From: Mycobacterium botniense | GTDB taxonomy: Bacteria > Actinomycetota > Actinomycetes > Mycobacteriales > Mycobacteriaceae | Direction of reading: 5' to 3' | Length of the DNA stretch: 64,000 nt | Assembly: GCF_010723305.1 (NCBI RefSeq) | Contig: NZ_BLKW01000004.1 | Span: 434,001-498,000, forward strand | In this document: one piece after another, positions 36,595 to 48,046 of the stretch | How the letters are laid out: every line of letters begins with the position of its first letter | Position numbering within the stretch: the stretch's first letter is position 1 | Position numbers and translations under genes: made by a program | Notes under the pieces: generated by a model | Databases searched by the model: none | The model's input: the letters and a program-made list of their open reading frames with translations, nothing else | What the model was told of the DNA's origin: nothing

Positions 36595-38790
36595 CTACGC
36601 GGGCTCTAACCACAAAGCCGACATGGGCGGCAGCACCAGCACCGCCGAGGCAGGACGCCCGTGCCAGGGCTCGTCGGTGGCGTCGACACCGCCGAGGTTA
36701 CCGATCCCCGACCCCCGGTAGGCGGTCGCGTCGGTGTTGAGCAGTTCCCGCCAGCGACCCTCCCTGGGCAGGCCGAGCCGATAACCGCTGTGCTCGATCC
36801 CGGCGAAATTGAACACGCATGCCATCACCGAGCCGTCGCTGCCGTAGCGTAGGAAGCTCACGACATTGTTGGCCGAATCGTTGGCGTCGATCCAGGAGTA
36901 CCCCTCGGGTCTGCTGTCCTGGCTCCACAGCGCCGGGTGGCTGGCATAGATCTCGTTGAGGTCGCGGACCAGACGCTGGATACCGTTGGAGAAGCCGTTC
37001 TCGTCGAGTTGGAACCAGTCCAGGCCGCGCTCCTCAGACCACTCGGCCCGTTGGCCGAATTCCTGTCCCATGAACAACAGCTTCTTCCCGGGGTGCGCCC
37101 ACTGGTAGGCCAGCAGACTGCGCAGCCCCGCAGCCTTCATGTGGTCGTTACCGGGCATTCGCCCCCACAGCGTGCCCTTGCCGTGCACTACCTCGTCGTG
37201 GCTGAGCGGCAGCACGAAGTTCTCGCTGAACGCATAGAGCATCGAAAAAGTGATCTCGTGGTGGTGGTAACTGCGGTACACCGGGTCACGGCTGAGGTAG
37301 TCGAGTGTGTCATGCATCCACCCCATGTTCCACTTCATCGAAAAACCCAGGCCACCAAGGCTGGTCGGTCGTGATACGCCCGGCCATGATGTCGACTCTT
37401 CGGCGATGGTTACGATACCGGGTGCCACTTTGTGTGCGGTGGCGTTCATCTCCTGCAGGAATTGCACGGCTTCCAGGTTCTCACGGCCGCCGTAGACGTT
37501 GGGTGTCCAGCCGCCCGGCGGTCGAGAGTAGTCCAGGTAGAGCATCGAAGCCACCGCGTCCACGCGCAGGCCGTCGATGTGGAACTCCTCGAGCCAGTAC
37601 AGCGCATTGGCCACCAGAAAGTTGCGAACTTCTGGCCGACCGAAATCGAACACATAAGTGCCCCAGTCGAGTTGCTCTCCACGCCGCGGGTCAGAATGCT
37701 CGTAGAGCGCCGTGCCGTCAAAACGGCCCAGTGCCCAGGAGTCTTTCGGGAAGTGGGCCGGCACCCAATCGACAATGACACCGATTCCCGCTTGGTGTAA
37801 CGCGTCGACCAGGGCCCGGAAATCGTCGGGTGTGCCAAACCGGGAAGTCGGCGCGTAGTAGGACGTCACCTGGTACCCCCACGAGCCGGCGAATGGATGC
37901 TCAGCAACGGGCAGCAACTCGACATGGGTAAAGCCTTGCGCCGTAACGTAGTCAGTAAGCTCTCGGGCCAGGTCGCGGTAGCTGAGACCGGGACGCCAGG
38001 AGCCCAGGTGGACTTCGTAGGTGCTCATCGGCTCGAACACCGGATTTTTCCCGGCACGTTTGGCCATCCACTCGTCGTCGCCCCAGGTGTAGTTGCTCGA
38101 GGTGACCCGTGAAGCGGTGTGTGGCGGGACTTCGGTGGCGAACGCGAACGGGTCGGCCCGGTCGGTGACGGAACCGTCGGCCCCGTGCACCCGGAACTTG
38201 TACAAACCGTCGCGGGGGAAGTCCGGCCAGAACAACTCCCACACCCCAGAGGAGCCGAGTACCCGCAGCGGGGCATCGTTGCCGTTCCAGCCGTTAAAAT
38301 CGCCGATCAAGCTGACGCCCTTAGCGTTGGGCGCCCACACAGCGAAAGACACTCCGTCGACGACGCCGTCGGCGGTGGTGAACGAGCGGGGATGCGCACC
38401 CAGCACTTCCCACAGGCGTTCATGGCGGCCTTCGCCGAACAGATGCAGGTCGACATCGCCCAAAGTTGGAAGGAAGCGGTACGCGTCGGCGACCGTGTAA
38501 ACGTCGGATCCGTTGTAGCTCAACTCGAGGCGGTAGTCGATGAGGTCGACGAACGGCAAGACGACCGCGAAAAGCCCGGATTCGATGTGCTGCATTGCAA
38601 ACCGCTGACCGCCAACGAGTGCGGCGACTTCGACCGCGTGCGGGCGGAAGGCCCGGATGACGGTGTGGTCGCCGTATTCGTGAGCCCCCAGGATTCCGTG
38701 CGGATTGTGGTGCACACCGGCGACCAGGCGTGCCAGATCCCCGGGCTCGGGCGCGAGGTGGCTTCGGGCGAGCTGGTCGGTCGGTGTCAT
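36595..38790 (-). CDS. glgB: 1,4-alpha-glucan branching enzyme
   Basis: GH13 enzyme that introduces alpha-1,6 branches into alpha-glucan. It has N-terminal CBM48-type domains (residues ~1-220), then the barrel with the nucleophile in [17 protein letters not shown], acid Glu in [12 protein letters not shown], and [15 protein letters not shown]. The length of 731 residues equals the M. tuberculosis protein. The ATG at 38790 lies 4 bases beyond the glgE stop, so glgE-glgB form one minus-strand operon of the maltose-1-phosphate (GlgE) pathway. Confidence 0.97.
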   Translation of the reverse strand: MTPTDQLARSHLAPEPGDLARLVAGVHHNPHGILGAHEYGDHTVIRAFRPHAVEVAALVGGQRFAMQHIESGLFAVVLPFVDLIDYRLELSYNGSDVYTVADAYRFLPTLGDVDLHLFGEGRHERLWEVLGAHPRSFTTADGVVDGVSFAVWAPNAKGVSLIGDFNGWNGNDAPLRVLGSSGVWELFWPDFPRDGLYKFRVHGADGSVTDRADPFAFATEVPPHTASRVTSSNYTWGDDEWMAKRAGKNPVFEPMSTYEVHLGSWRPGLSYRDLARELTDYVTAQGFTHVELLPVAEHPFAGSWGYQVTSYYAPTSRFGTPDDFRALVDALHQAGIGVIVDWVPAHFPKDSWALGRFDGTALYEHSDPRRGEQLDWGTYVFDFGRPEVRNFLVANALYWLEEFHIDGLRVDAVASMLYLDYSRPPGGWTPNVYGGRENLEAVQFLQEMNATAHKVAPGIVTIAEESTSWPGVSRPTSLGGLGFSMKWNMGWMHDTLDYLSRDPVYRSYHHHEITFSMLYAFSENFVLPLSHDEVVHGKGTLWGRMPGNDHMKAAGLRSLLAYQWAHPGKKLLFMGQEFGQRAEWSEERGLDWFQLDENGFSNGIQRLVRDLNEIYASHPALWSQDSRPEGYSWIDANDSANNVVSFLRYGSDGSVMACVFNFAGIEHSGYRLGLPREGRWRELLNTDATAYRGSGIGNLGGVDATDEPWHGRPASAVLVLPPMSALWLEPA

Positions 38791-38794
38791 CGCC

Positions 38795-40936
38795 TCACCT
38801 CCTGCGCAGCAATATCAGCCGGGAATCTTCGGGTATCAGGGGCATGTTGATGATATGGGCCACTGCTCTTGCAGGATCGATGCGAACGTAATTGGCCTGT
38901 CCCCATTGGTATTCCTCGCCGGTTATCTCGTCTCGCACCCAAAACCGTTCGTAGGGCTCCATCCCCAGTGCGGTCATGTCCAGCCACAAGGTCGCTTCCT
39001 CGGGTGCGAACGCGTTGAGCGTCACCACCACCAGCACGCAATCGCCTGTGGTGGGGTCGAATTTGCTGTAGGCCAGTAACGCGTCGTTGTCGATATGGTG
39101 AAAATGGATCGTGCGCAGTTGCTGGAGCGCGGGATGCAGTCGGCGAATGGCGTTGAGCCGCGTGATGAACGGCTCAAGCGACCTGCCCTCCGCGAGTGCC
39201 CCCGCGAAGTCGCGTGGCCGCAGCTCGTATTTCTCGGAGTTCAGGTACTCTTCGCTGCCCTCGCGTACCGCATGGTGCTCGAAGAGTTCGTATCCGGAGT
39301 ACATTCCCCACGCCGGGCCCATGGTGGTCGCCAGCACTGCCCGGATAGCGAACATGCCCGGGCCGTTGTGCTGCAGCACAGCGTGCAAGATGTCGGGCGT
39401 GTTGACGAATAGGTTCGGCCGGCGGAAGTCGGCGAGTGCGGCGATCTCGTTACCGAATTCGGTGAGCTCCTGCTTCGAGGTGCGCCAGGTGAAGTATGTG
39501 TAGGATTGCGTGAAGCCGAGCTTGGCGAGCCCGAACTGTCGGGCCGGTGGGGTGAACGCCTCGGATAAAAAAAGCACGTCGGGATCGACTGCTTTCACTT
39601 GAGAAATCAGCCAGGCCCAGAAATCGGGTGGCTTGGTGTGCGGATTGTCCACCCGGAAGATCTTCACGCCGTGGTCAATCCAGTAGCGCACCACGCGCAG
39701 CACCTCGTCATAAAGGCCGGCGGGATCGTTGTCGAAATTCAGCGGGTAGATGTCCTGGTACTTCTTGGGTGGGTTCTCCGCGTAAGCGATACTGCCGTCG
39801 GGCAGCTCGGTGAACCACTGCCGGTGTTCTTTTGCCCAGGGGTGATCCGGTGCGCATTGCAACGCGAGGTCCAAAGCCACCTCCATGCCCAAATCACGTG
39901 CCGCAGCGACAAACCGGTCGAAGTCATCGATCGTGCCCAGCTGCGGGTGCACGGCATCATGGCCGCCTTCGTCACTGCCGATCGCCCAGGGGGATCCGAC
40001 GTCGCCGGGCGCGGCGGTTGCGGCGTTGTTGCGTCCCTTGCGATGCACCTTGCCGATGGGATGGATCGGCGGCAGGTAGACCACGTCGAAACCCATGTTC
40101 GCAATGCGCGGCAGCGCCGCAGCCGCGGTGGCGAAGGTGCCGTGCACGGGATTGCCGTCGGCGTCCCACCCACCGGTGGAGCGAGGAAACATCTCGTACC
40201 AGGCGCTGAAACGGGCAGCCGGCCGGTCCACCCAGATCCCGTACTGCTCACCTCGCGTCAGCAGGTCGCGCAGTGGGTAGAGCGTCAGCAGTTCATCGAT
40301 CTCGGCGGTTAACGCCAGAGCCGCTCGGGTCACCGGGTCGCCCGGTGTGCGCAGCGCCGCCGCGGCTGCCAGCAGTGGCTCCCGTCGTGCGCGCGGCACG
40401 CCGGTGGCCGCGCGGTCGAACAGCCGCGCGCCCACCAACAGGTCGTTGGACAACTCCGTCTCTCCCTGGCCCGCGTCGAGCTTTGCCACCACGGCCTGCC
40501 GCCAGGTACGAATGGGGTCGCTCCAGCCGTCGATCCGGAATGTCCACAACCCGACGCTGTCCGGGGTGAATTGGCCGTGGAACACATACGGTTCCTCACC
40601 CATCGCCATCGGCAGCTGCACAGGCTTGACCCGAAGCGGCGTCTCGGTGGCGCCGGGCGCCATTACCTGGATGGCCTTGATCCGGCGCATCTCCATGACC
40701 TGCGGGTAACGCGCCCCAAGGTAACGCACCACCAGGGTCGCGGCGACCGCGTCGTGGCCTTCTCGCCAAACCGTGGCTCGCACCGGGACTACCTCACCGA
40801 CCACCGCCTTCGCCGGATACACGCCGCACGAAACGACGGGCTGGACGTCATCGATCTCGATACGACCGGGCACCCACCACTCCGTTCTGTGTTCTCTGGT
40901 TCGCCCCGCACGCCGGAGTACGCTTCGGAGCCGCAC
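38795..40936 (-). CDS. glgE: Maltosyltransferase GlgE (maltose-1-phosphate)
   Basis: GH13 subfamily enzyme extending alpha-1,4-glucan with maltose-1-phosphate. It contains the N-terminal [19 protein letters not shown], nucleophile Asp in [16 protein letters not shown], acid Glu in [12 protein letters not shown] and the GlgE substrate motif [17 protein letters not shown]. The start is uncertain: the GTG at 40936 gives about 713 residues, near the family length of ~700; an ATG at 41014 would add 26 low-conservation residues. In M. tuberculosis loss of GlgE is lethal through maltose-1-phosphate build-up. It is cotranscribed with glgB. Confidence 0.94.
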   Translation of the reverse strand: MRLRSVLRRAGRTREHRTEWWVPGRIEIDDVQPVVSCGVYPAKAVVGEVVPVRATVWREGHDAVAATLVVRYLGARYPQVMEMRRIKAIQVMAPGATETPLRVKPVQLPMAMGEEPYVFHGQFTPDSVGLWTFRIDGWSDPIRTWRQAVVAKLDAGQGETELSNDLLVGARLFDRAATGVPRARREPLLAAAAALRTPGDPVTRAALALTAEIDELLTLYPLRDLLTRGEQYGIWVDRPAARFSAWYEMFPRSTGGWDADGNPVHGTFATAAAALPRIANMGFDVVYLPPIHPIGKVHRKGRNNAATAAPGDVGSPWAIGSDEGGHDAVHPQLGTIDDFDRFVAAARDLGMEVALDLALQCAPDHPWAKEHRQWFTELPDGSIAYAENPPKKYQDIYPLNFDNDPAGLYDEVLRVVRYWIDHGVKIFRVDNPHTKPPDFWAWLISQVKAVDPDVLFLSEAFTPPARQFGLAKLGFTQSYTYFTWRTSKQELTEFGNEIAALADFRRPNLFVNTPDILHAVLQHNGPGMFAIRAVLATTMGPAWGMYSGYELFEHHAVREGSEEYLNSEKYELRPRDFAGALAEGRSLEPFITRLNAIRRLHPALQQLRTIHFHHIDNDALLAYSKFDPTTGDCVLVVVTLNAFAPEEATLWLDMTALGMEPYERFWVRDEITGEEYQWGQANYVRIDPARAVAHIINMPLIPEDSRLILLRRR

Positions 40937-41082
40937 GGCCCGCGTGGTCGGCCGGGCGTCCTGGCCTGCCGCTTTGCGACAGCCTGTTTGTCGACCACGC
41001 TCCACGCCGCCCATTACCCACCGTAGTGCTCGGCTACACACCGGGCGAACGTGGTCGTTTCGATGGGCTGAGCGCTGCGGGG

Positions 41083-41108
41083 CTGTCAGTAAGGTCTGTC
41101 AGTAAGGT
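41083..41108 (+). repeat. Tandem 13-bp duplication just upstream of glgP
   Basis: CTGTCAGTAAGGT occurs twice head to tail (41083-41095 and 41096-41108). Each copy holds TAAGG, so the ribosome-binding site of glgP is doubled; the second copy is 8-9 bases from the GTG. Confidence 0.9.
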
Positions 41109-41116
41109 ACTAACGC

Positions 41117-43708
41117 GTGAAAGCCCTCCGCCGGTTTACCGTCCGCGCCCACTTGCCAGAGCGTCTGGCCGCGCTGGAACAGTTGTCAAGCAACCTGCGG
41201 TGGTCGTGGGACAAGCCGACGCAGGATCTCTTCGCAATGATCGATCCGGCGCGGTGGGAGCAATGCGGCCACGATCCGGTGGCCTTGCTGGGGGTGGTGA
41301 GCCCGGCCCGTTTGAACGAGTTAGCCGCCGACGGTGAGTTTCTGGCGCGACTTGACGGGCTGGCAGCTGAGCTGACCGACTATCTGAACCGCTCGCTGTG
41401 GTATCAGCAGCAGGAATGTGACGGCGCCGCCATGCCCGCGGGGATCGCCTATTTCTCCATGGAGTTCGGGGTGGCCGAAGTGCTGCCCAACTACTCCGGG
41501 GGGTTGGGAATACTGGCCGGCGATCATCTGAAGTCGGCATCCGATCTGGGGTTACCGCTGATCGGGGTGGGCCTGTACTACCGCTCCGGGTATTTTCGCC
41601 AGTCGCTGACCGCTGATGGATGGCAGCATGAGACGTACCCGCCGCTGGATCCGCAGGGGTTGCCGCTGCGGCTGCTCGTCGATTCTGGTGGTGAGCCGGT
41701 GCTCGTCGAATTGGCCCTGCCCGACTCCAGACAGCTGCGGGCCCGGATATGGGTCGCGCAGGTTGGTCGGGTTCCGCTGCTGCTGCTGGACTCCGATATC
41801 CCGGAGAACGAACACGACCTGCGCGGTGTCACTGACCGCCTGTATGGGGGAGACCAGGAACACCGCATCAAACAGGAGATCCTGGCAGGTATCGGCGGGG
41901 TGCGCGCGATCCGGGCTTTCAGCACCATTCAGGGTTTTCCGGCGCCCGAGGTGTTCCACATGAACGAGGGCCATGCCGGGTTTTTGGGAGTAGAGCGCAT
42001 TCGCGAACTGATCACCGAGTCAGGGCTGGACTTCGATACCGCGTTGGCGGTCGTGCGTTCCAGCACGGTGTTCACCACCCACACCCCGGTGGCTGCCGGG
42101 ATCGACCGGTTCCCCGTGGAGATGGTGCGGCGCTACTTCAACGACGACGGTGCCTCCGCCCTACTGCCGGGCGTGCCGACCGAGCGGGTCATCGCATTGG
42201 GCGCCGAGGAGGACCCCGGCATGTTCAACATGGCTCATATGGGCCTGCGGCTGGCGCAACGCGCCAACGGTGTCTCGCAGCTGCACGGCCAGGTGAGCCG
42301 CGTCATGTTCAACTCGCTCTGGCCCGGGTTCGACCCTGATGAGGTGCCCATCGGTTCGATCACCAACGGTGTGCACGCACCCACGTGGGCCGCGCCCCAG
42401 TGGTTGCAGTTGGGCCGGGAGCTGGCCGGCTCCGACTCGCCCAGCGAACCCGCCGTCTGGCAACGGCTCCAGCAGGTTGATCCCGGCCAATTGTGGTCGA
42501 TCCGCTCACGGCTGCGAGCACTTTTAATCGAAGACGTCCGGGCACGGCTGCGGCGATCGTGGCTGCAGCGCGGGGCATCGGAGGCTGAGCTGGGCTGGAT
42601 AGCGACGGCCTTCGATCCGGATATCCTGACCGTCGGGTTCGCGCGGCGGGTTCCGACCTATAAACGGTTGACGCTGATGCTGCGTGACCCGGGGCGGCTC
42701 GAGCAGTTGCTGCTCGACGATGAGAGGCCGATCCAGCTGATCGTCGCCGGAAAATCCCACCCGGCCGACGAGGGCGGCAAAGCGCTCATACAACAGGTGG
42801 TGCGGTTCGCCGACCGTCCCGAAGTGCGTCATCGCATCGCTTTTTTACCGGACTACGACATGTCGATGGCGCGGCGGCTGTGCTGGGGTTGCGATGTCTG
42901 GCTGAATAACCCCCTGCGCCCCTTGGAGGCCTGCGGCACATCCGGGATGAAAAGCGCCCTCAACGGCGGGTTGAACCTGTCCATCCGCGACGGCTGGTGG
43001 GACGAGTGGTACGACGGCGAAAACGGCTGGGCGATACCCTCCGCGGAGGATGTCCGCGAGGAAGATCGTCGCGACGACCTGGAAGCCGCCGCTCTCTACG
43101 ACTTGCTCGAGCAGGCGGTGGCGCCGAAATTCTACGAGCGCAATAGGGACGGCATACCGCAGCGGTGGATCGAAATGGTGCGACACACCCTGCAGACGCT
43201 CGGCCCGAAAGTCCTGGCGTCGCGCATGGTGCGCGATTATGTCGAGCATTACTACATCCCGGCGGCGCAATCGCTGCGCAGGATCACGGCACCCAGCAGC
43301 CAGGGTTGTCCCGGCGAGTTCGACGCGGCTCGTGAGCTGGCCGCCTATCGCCGACGCGCCGAGCAGGCGTGGCCGACGATTCGCATCACCGATGTGGACA
43401 GCACCGGTCTGCCCGACACCCCGCTGCTCGGGTCCAAACTGACGCTGACCGCGACCGTGCAGCTGGCCGGGCTGCGACCCGACGAGGTGGTTGTGCAGGC
43501 AGTGCTGGGCAGGGTGGACGCCGCTGATGCGTTGCTGGATCCGGTTACCGTCGAGATGACGCACACCGGCACCACAGGTGGCGGCGAGATCTTTTCGACA
43601 ACGACACCGCTGCCGGTGGCCGGCTCGGTGGGGTACACGGTGCGGGTGCTGCCGCGTCACCCAATGCTGGTCGCCCCCAGCGAGCTCGGCCTGGTCACCC
43701 TCGCGTGA
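41117..43708 (+). CDS. glgP: Alpha-glucan phosphorylase
   Basis: PLP enzyme of the short GT35 type that releases glucose-1-phosphate from alpha-glucan. The 863 residues contain AYFSMEFGVAEVLPNYSGGLG near residue 112 and the PLP-lysine region GTSGMKSALNGGLNLSIRDGWW. An N-terminal DUF3417-like segment (RRFTVRAHLPERLAALEQL) precedes the barrel. The GTG start 41117 follows the doubled AAGG element. It is divergent from glgE, giving a balanced synthesis and degradation locus. Confidence 0.96.
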   Translation: MKALRRFTVRAHLPERLAALEQLSSNLRWSWDKPTQDLFAMIDPARWEQCGHDPVALLGVVSPARLNELAADGEFLARLDGLAAELTDYLNRSLWYQQQECDGAAMPAGIAYFSMEFGVAEVLPNYSGGLGILAGDHLKSASDLGLPLIGVGLYYRSGYFRQSLTADGWQHETYPPLDPQGLPLRLLVDSGGEPVLVELALPDSRQLRARIWVAQVGRVPLLLLDSDIPENEHDLRGVTDRLYGGDQEHRIKQEILAGIGGVRAIRAFSTIQGFPAPEVFHMNEGHAGFLGVERIRELITESGLDFDTALAVVRSSTVFTTHTPVAAGIDRFPVEMVRRYFNDDGASALLPGVPTERVIALGAEEDPGMFNMAHMGLRLAQRANGVSQLHGQVSRVMFNSLWPGFDPDEVPIGSITNGVHAPTWAAPQWLQLGRELAGSDSPSEPAVWQRLQQVDPGQLWSIRSRLRALLIEDVRARLRRSWLQRGASEAELGWIATAFDPDILTVGFARRVPTYKRLTLMLRDPGRLEQLLLDDERPIQLIVAGKSHPADEGGKALIQQVVRFADRPEVRHRIAFLPDYDMSMARRLCWGCDVWLNNPLRPLEACGTSGMKSALNGGLNLSIRDGWWDEWYDGENGWAIPSAEDVREEDRRDDLEAAALYDLLEQAVAPKFYERNRDGIPQRWIEMVRHTLQTLGPKVLASRMVRDYVEHYYIPAAQSLRRITAPSSQGCPGEFDAARELAAYRRRAEQAWPTIRITDVDSTGLPDTPLLGSKLTLTATVQLAGLRPDEVVVQAVLGRVDAADALLDPVTVEMTHTGTTGGGEIFSTTTPLPVAGSVGYTVRVLPRHPMLVAPSELGLVTLA

Positions 43709-43742
43709 GCTCGGCGACGACGCGGGGCGCTGTGCGTCCTGT

Positions 43743-45776
43743 TCATGTGCGGGGATCGGTGGTCATGGTGCGTAGCCGAACCAGCGCGTCGCGGACCCGC
43801 ACGGCATCGGTGGTCGGCCAAAACGGTGGCAACGAAGCGCGCAGATAGCCTCCGTAGCGGGCAGTGGCCATCCGGGAGTCCAGCACCGCGACCACCCCGC
43901 GGTCCTTGACACCACGCAACAGCCGGCCCGCGCCCTGGGCCAGCAACAGCGCGGCGTGGCTGGCGGCCACCGTCATGAACCCGTTGCCGCCGTGGGCGGA
44001 CACCGCGCGCTGGCGGGCGCTGAGCAGCGGATCATCGGGTCGCGGGAAGGGGATGCGGTCGATGATGACCAGTGACAGCGACGGGCCCGGCACATCCACG
44101 CCCTGCCAGAGCGACAACGTGCCGAACAGCGAGGTCGCCGGATCGGCGGCGAACCGCTCGAGAAGTGCGGCGGTGCTGTCGTCGCCTTGACACAACACCG
44201 GCGTAGGCAGCCGTTCGCGCAGGGCCTCGGCGGCGTAACGCGCTGCCCGCATCGACGAGAACAACCCCAGTGTGCGCCCACCGGCGGCGGTGATGAGATC
44301 GGCGATTTCGGCCAGCTGGACGGCGGAGCCGGTGCCGTCGCGCTCCGGTGGCGGCAGATGAGCGGCGATGTAGAGAATTCCCGCTTTGGCATGCTGAAAC
44401 GGGGAACCGACATCGAGCCCACGCCACCGGCAGTCGACAGCGTCGTCGCCGGGCCCGCCGGTCAGCCCCCACGCTGTGGCCATCGCGTCGAAGGATCCGC
44501 CGACCGTCAAGGTCGCCGACGTCAACACCGTCGTCGAGCGAGCGAACACCCGGGTCCGCAGCAATCCGGCGACCGACAACGGTGCCACCCGCAGCCTCGG
44601 GTGGGCCAAACCAGAGGTGTCCTCGTGGTCCAGCCAGACCACATCGCTGCGATCGGGGATCGCCGGGGCAAAAGACGTCAGGATCCGCGAGGTCGTGTCG
44701 GCGATCTCGGTCAGGACGGCAACTGCTTCAGCGCGAGCAGCCGCGGCGGCGATGTCGGCGGGCGACGCGTCGATGGCCGATCGTGCCGCGCCGGCCGCGT
44801 CGCGCAGTGTGGCCAGGCAGGTGGCCAGCTGGTCGTCGAGGACGTCGATGCGCCCGGGATCCGCATCGCCGATCGCTGCGATGAAAGCGGCCGACGCCGC
44901 CTCCAGCCGTTGCGTCAACTCCGGTCCGACCAGCCTGGCGATCCGGCGCGGCGCCGCGCCGAGGATGGCCGGGGTCAGCTCCGCAGCCGCCGCCGCCGTG
45001 ACCCGATCCACCAGCTCGTGTGCTTCGTCGATCACCAGCAGCTGGTGATCGGGCAGCACCGCGGACTCCGACAGTGCGTCGATGGCCAACAGCGCGTGGT
45101 TGGTGACGACGATATCGGCCTGAGCGGCCCGGGCGCGGGCCCGTTCAGCGAAGCACCTGCTGCCGAACGGGCAGCGAAGCGCGCCAACACATTCCCGCGC
45201 CGAGACGCTGACCTGGATCCACGACCGATCCGGCACACCCGGCCGTAGCTCGTCGCGGTCACCGGATTCGGTCGTCGATGCCCACGCGGTAAGCCGTTGC
45301 ACGTCGCGACCCAAATCCGTGGCCGGCTCGAAGAGTTCCTTCTGGTCCGGATCGTCCTTGGGCTCCCCGCTCGCTGCACCACCGTGGATTTTGTTCAGGC
45401 ACAAGTAGTTCCGTCGTCCCTTAAGCAGCATGAACCGCGGCCGGCGGGGCAGCGCATCGGCGAGCGAATCGATGAGCTGGGGCAGATCGCGGTCAACGAG
45501 TTGGCGCTGCAACGCCAGCGTCGCCGTCGACACCAGCACCGGTGTGTCGTGGCAGACTGCGCGGGCAATCGCAGGAACCAGGTAGGCCAGCGACTTGCCG
45601 GTGCCGGTACCGGCCTGCACCACCAGGTGCTCGCCGGTGTCGAAGGCGTCGGCGACCGCGACGGCCATCTGCAACTGGCCGCGACGTTCGTCGCCGCCCA
45701 GCGCGGCCACCGCGGTCGCCAAGAGCCGCGGCACGGACACATCTGGGCTGGTTTCTCGCGCCGTCGGTGGGACCAT
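43743..45776 (-). CDS. dinG: DinG-type superfamily 2 helicase with Fe-S cluster
   Basis: 677-residue XPD-like 5'-3' DNA helicase. Walker A AGTGTGKS is at residues 55-62, the DEAH box in LLVIDEAHELVD. Cysteines expected for a 4Fe-4S cluster lie between them (NYLCLNK, CVGALRCPFGSRC). The C-terminal helicase part includes GTLSLWQGVDVPG and a Q-x-x-G-R-like AQGAGRLLR. It corresponds to Rv1329c. The ATG at 45776 follows pncB by 21 bases on the same strand, so the two may be cotranscribed. Confidence 0.93.
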   Translation of the reverse strand: MVPPTARETSPDVSVPRLLATAVAALGGDERRGQLQMAVAVADAFDTGEHLVVQAGTGTGKSLAYLVPAIARAVCHDTPVLVSTATLALQRQLVDRDLPQLIDSLADALPRRPRFMLLKGRRNYLCLNKIHGGAASGEPKDDPDQKELFEPATDLGRDVQRLTAWASTTESGDRDELRPGVPDRSWIQVSVSARECVGALRCPFGSRCFAERARARAAQADIVVTNHALLAIDALSESAVLPDHQLLVIDEAHELVDRVTAAAAAELTPAILGAAPRRIARLVGPELTQRLEAASAAFIAAIGDADPGRIDVLDDQLATCLATLRDAAGAARSAIDASPADIAAAAARAEAVAVLTEIADTTSRILTSFAPAIPDRSDVVWLDHEDTSGLAHPRLRVAPLSVAGLLRTRVFARSTTVLTSATLTVGGSFDAMATAWGLTGGPGDDAVDCRWRGLDVGSPFQHAKAGILYIAAHLPPPERDGTGSAVQLAEIADLITAAGGRTLGLFSSMRAARYAAEALRERLPTPVLCQGDDSTAALLERFAADPATSLFGTLSLWQGVDVPGPSLSLVIIDRIPFPRPDDPLLSARQRAVSAHGGNGFMTVAASHAALLLAQGAGRLLRGVKDRGVVAVLDSRMATARYGGYLRASLPPFWPTTDAVRVRDALVRLRTMTTDPRT

Positions 45777-45797
45777 GCCGGTTAGACGGTAGCCGGG

Positions 45798-47096
45798 TCA
45801 GGCGGGGATCTGCAGCGTCGGGATCGCCGGGTCGCCGTGCGACAATTTGAGACCCTCCCACGGCAGGCTGCGCAGGCCCGACGCCACCAACTCGCGTGCG
45901 GCGGCCAAGTCCACGTCGACTACCGGCTGCCCGGCGCGCACCAGCGGCGTCGTCAACACCCGGCAATCGCCGGCGGCCTCAGGCGGCCGGCCCGCCGGAT
46001 GCACGACTTCCTCGGTGATGGTGCCGCTCGGACGTGCCCGCCGCAACGCCTCTTTGCGCCCGCCGAGGGATTCTTTGTGGGTGCTGCGTTTCTGCACCGG
46101 TATACCGTCCACCTCGACCAGCTTGTAGACCATGTTCGCGGTCGGCGCGCCTGATCCGGTGACCAGCGCCGTGCCGACGCCGTAGCTGTCCACCGGTTCA
46201 GCACGCAGCGCGGCGATCGTGAATTCGTCGAGATCACCGGATACCACGATGCGGGTCCGGGTGGCCCCGAGCCGGTCGAGCTGTTCGCGCGCTTGACGGG
46301 CTAACACTCCCAGCTCGCCGGAGTCGATGCGCACCGCGCCGAGTGTGCTACCGGCGGCCGTCACAGCGTTGGCCACACCGCTTCTGACGTCATAGGTGTC
46401 GATAAGCAGCGTCGTTTGGGTGCCGAGTGCCTCAACTTGGGCGCGGAACGCGGCCAGCTCGTCGGGCCCGTCGGTGCGGGTATGCAGCAGCGTGAACGCG
46501 TGGGCGGCTGTCCCCTCCGCAGGCACGCCATAGCGACGCTGAGCCTCCAAGTTTGAGGACGCGGCGAAACCGGCGATGTAGGCCGCGCGCGCTGCGGCGA
46601 CCGCGGCCAGCTCGTGGGTTCGACGCGAGCCCATCTCGATCAAAGGGCGGCCCTGGGCAGCGCTAACCATGCGAGCAGCCGCTGACGCAATCGCGCTGTC
46701 ATGATTGAAGATCGAGAGCACGAGGGTTTCCAGCACAATGCATTCGGCGAAGCTTCCGCGGACCGAAAGCACCGGGGAGCCGGGAAAGTACAGTTCCCCC
46801 TCACGGTAGCCGTCGATATCACCCCGGAAGCGAAAGTCACGCAAATACTCCACTGTGCGCGGATCGAGGAAACCCGCCAGCAGCTCGCATGCGGTGTCGT
46901 CGAACCTGAACTCTGGCAACACTTCCAGGAAGCGACCGGTCCCTGCGACAACACCGTAACGGCGTCCTTCGGGGAGTCGGCGGGCGAACAGCTCGAAGGT
47001 GGTCCGCCGGTTCGCGGTGCCGTCGCGCAGCGCCGCCGCCAGCATGGTCAGCTCGTACTTGTCGGTCAGCAGCCCAGTGCATGGCCAGTCGGTCAC
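45798..47096 (-). CDS. pncB: Nicotinate phosphoribosyltransferase
   Basis: Converts nicotinate and PRPP to nicotinate mononucleotide in NAD salvage. Clear elements are [15 protein letters not shown] at the N-terminus, the substrate and phospho-His region [35 protein letters not shown] and [24 protein letters not shown]. The start GTG 47096 ([15 protein letters not shown]) is preferred over an upstream GTG at 47153, which would overlap clpS. That gives 432 residues. It resembles PncB1 (Rv1330c) and is divergent from clpS with a 47-base gap. Confidence 0.94.
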   Translation of the reverse strand: MTDWPCTGLLTDKYELTMLAAALRDGTANRRTTFELFARRLPEGRRYGVVAGTGRFLEVLPEFRFDDTACELLAGFLDPRTVEYLRDFRFRGDIDGYREGELYFPGSPVLSVRGSFAECIVLETLVLSIFNHDSAIASAAARMVSAAQGRPLIEMGSRRTHELAAVAAARAAYIAGFAASSNLEAQRRYGVPAEGTAAHAFTLLHTRTDGPDELAAFRAQVEALGTQTTLLIDTYDVRSGVANAVTAAGSTLGAVRIDSGELGVLARQAREQLDRLGATRTRIVVSGDLDEFTIAALRAEPVDSYGVGTALVTGSGAPTANMVYKLVEVDGIPVQKRSTHKESLGGRKEALRRARPSGTITEEVVHPAGRPPEAAGDCRVLTTPLVRAGQPVVDVDLAAARELVASGLRSLPWEGLKLSHGDPAIPTLQIPA

Positions 47097-47143
47097 ACCG
47101 CAACGGTATCGGGTGCATCGGCGCCTCTCGCTATCCTGGAGGC

Positions 47144-47446
47144 ATGGTTGCATCAGCTCCCACCAAGCCGGGAACCACCGGGCAACGTCACGTCGATCCG
47201 GCCGACGTCACAGCCGGCCCGTGGGTCACCATCGTTTGGGACGACCCGATCAACCTGATGAGCTATGTGACATACGTTTTTCAGAAGCTGTTCGGCTACA
47301 GTGAGCAGCACGCCACCAAGCTGATGCTGCAGGTGCACAACGAAGGTAAAGCGGTGGTGTCGTCGGGCAGCCGCGAGGCCATGGAAATCGATGTATCCAG
47401 GCTGCATGCCGCCGGTTTGTGGGCGACCATGCAGCAGGACCGATAA
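47144..47446 (+). CDS. clpS: ATP-dependent Clp protease adaptor ClpS
   Basis: 100-residue adaptor delivering N-degron proteins to ClpC1P. The family core is [21 protein letters not shown], where the D-D-P-x-N residues bind the substrate N-terminus, with [14 protein letters not shown] following. The start ATG 47144 has TGGAGGC directly upstream. It corresponds to Rv1331 and leads a compact plus-strand run to cysM. Confidence 0.95.
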   Translation: MVASAPTKPGTTGQRHVDPADVTAGPWVTIVWDDPINLMSYVTYVFQKLFGYSEQHATKLMLQVHNEGKAVVSSGSREAMEIDVSRLHAAGLWATMQQDR

Positions 47447-47467
47447 CGATCAGGGGTCGTCCTCATT

Positions 47468-48046
47468 GTGCGCAAATGGAAACGGGTTGAGACCGCTGGC
47501 GGTCCCCGTTTTCGGTCCGCTCTCGCTCCGCATGAGGCGGCATTGCTCAAGAACCTGGTCGGCTCGCTGATCGGCATGCTGAATGAGCGCGAATCTTCCG
47601 CGCCGCCAGATGAACTCGAGCAGATCACTGGGATGAGGACCGGTCACACCCGGCCTCCGGACGAGCCGACGCTGCGGCGCTTGTTGCCGGATTTTTACAA
47701 GCCCGACCAGGTCGGGGCGGACACCGCCGAAAACCTGAACGCCGCTCTGCGGAGTCTGCATGAGCCGGAGATCATTGACGCTAAACGTGGTGCCGCGCAA
47801 CAGCTGCTGGACACCGTCCCGGATGGGGGCGGTCGGCTAGAGCTGGACGAGGACGGGGCGAGAGCGTGGATTGCGGCGGTCAATGACATCCGGCTGGCGC
47901 TGGGCACCATGCTTGCGATCGGCCCGGACGGACCCGAGCGGCTGCCTGTCGGCCACCCGCTGGCGGCGCATCTCGACGTCTACCAGTGGCTGACCTTTCT
48001 GCAGGAGTACCTGGTGCTGGCGCTGATGGGGAAACCCACCCGATGA
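47468..48046 (+). CDS. DUF2017 protein (Rv1332 type)
   Basis: 192 residues, mostly helical, starting MRKWKRVETAGGPRFRSALAPHEAALL at GTG 47468. It is a conserved actinobacterial family always found beside clpS; that pairing suggests a link to regulated proteolysis but no function is established. Its stop overlaps the next start by 4 bases (ATGA). Confidence 0.88.
   Translation: MRKWKRVETAGGPRFRSALAPHEAALLKNLVGSLIGMLNERESSAPPDELEQITGMRTGHTRPPDEPTLRRLLPDFYKPDQVGADTAENLNAALRSLHEPEIIDAKRGAAQQLLDTVPDGGGRLELDEDGARAWIAAVNDIRLALGTMLAIGPDGPERLPVGHPLAAHLDVYQWLTFLQEYLVLALMGKPTR

Noticed and set aside
38795-41041. GlgE starting at 41041
   Set aside because: The extra N-terminal residues are Arg-rich, unlike the family, and run into the shared glgP promoter; GTG 40936 is closer to normal length.
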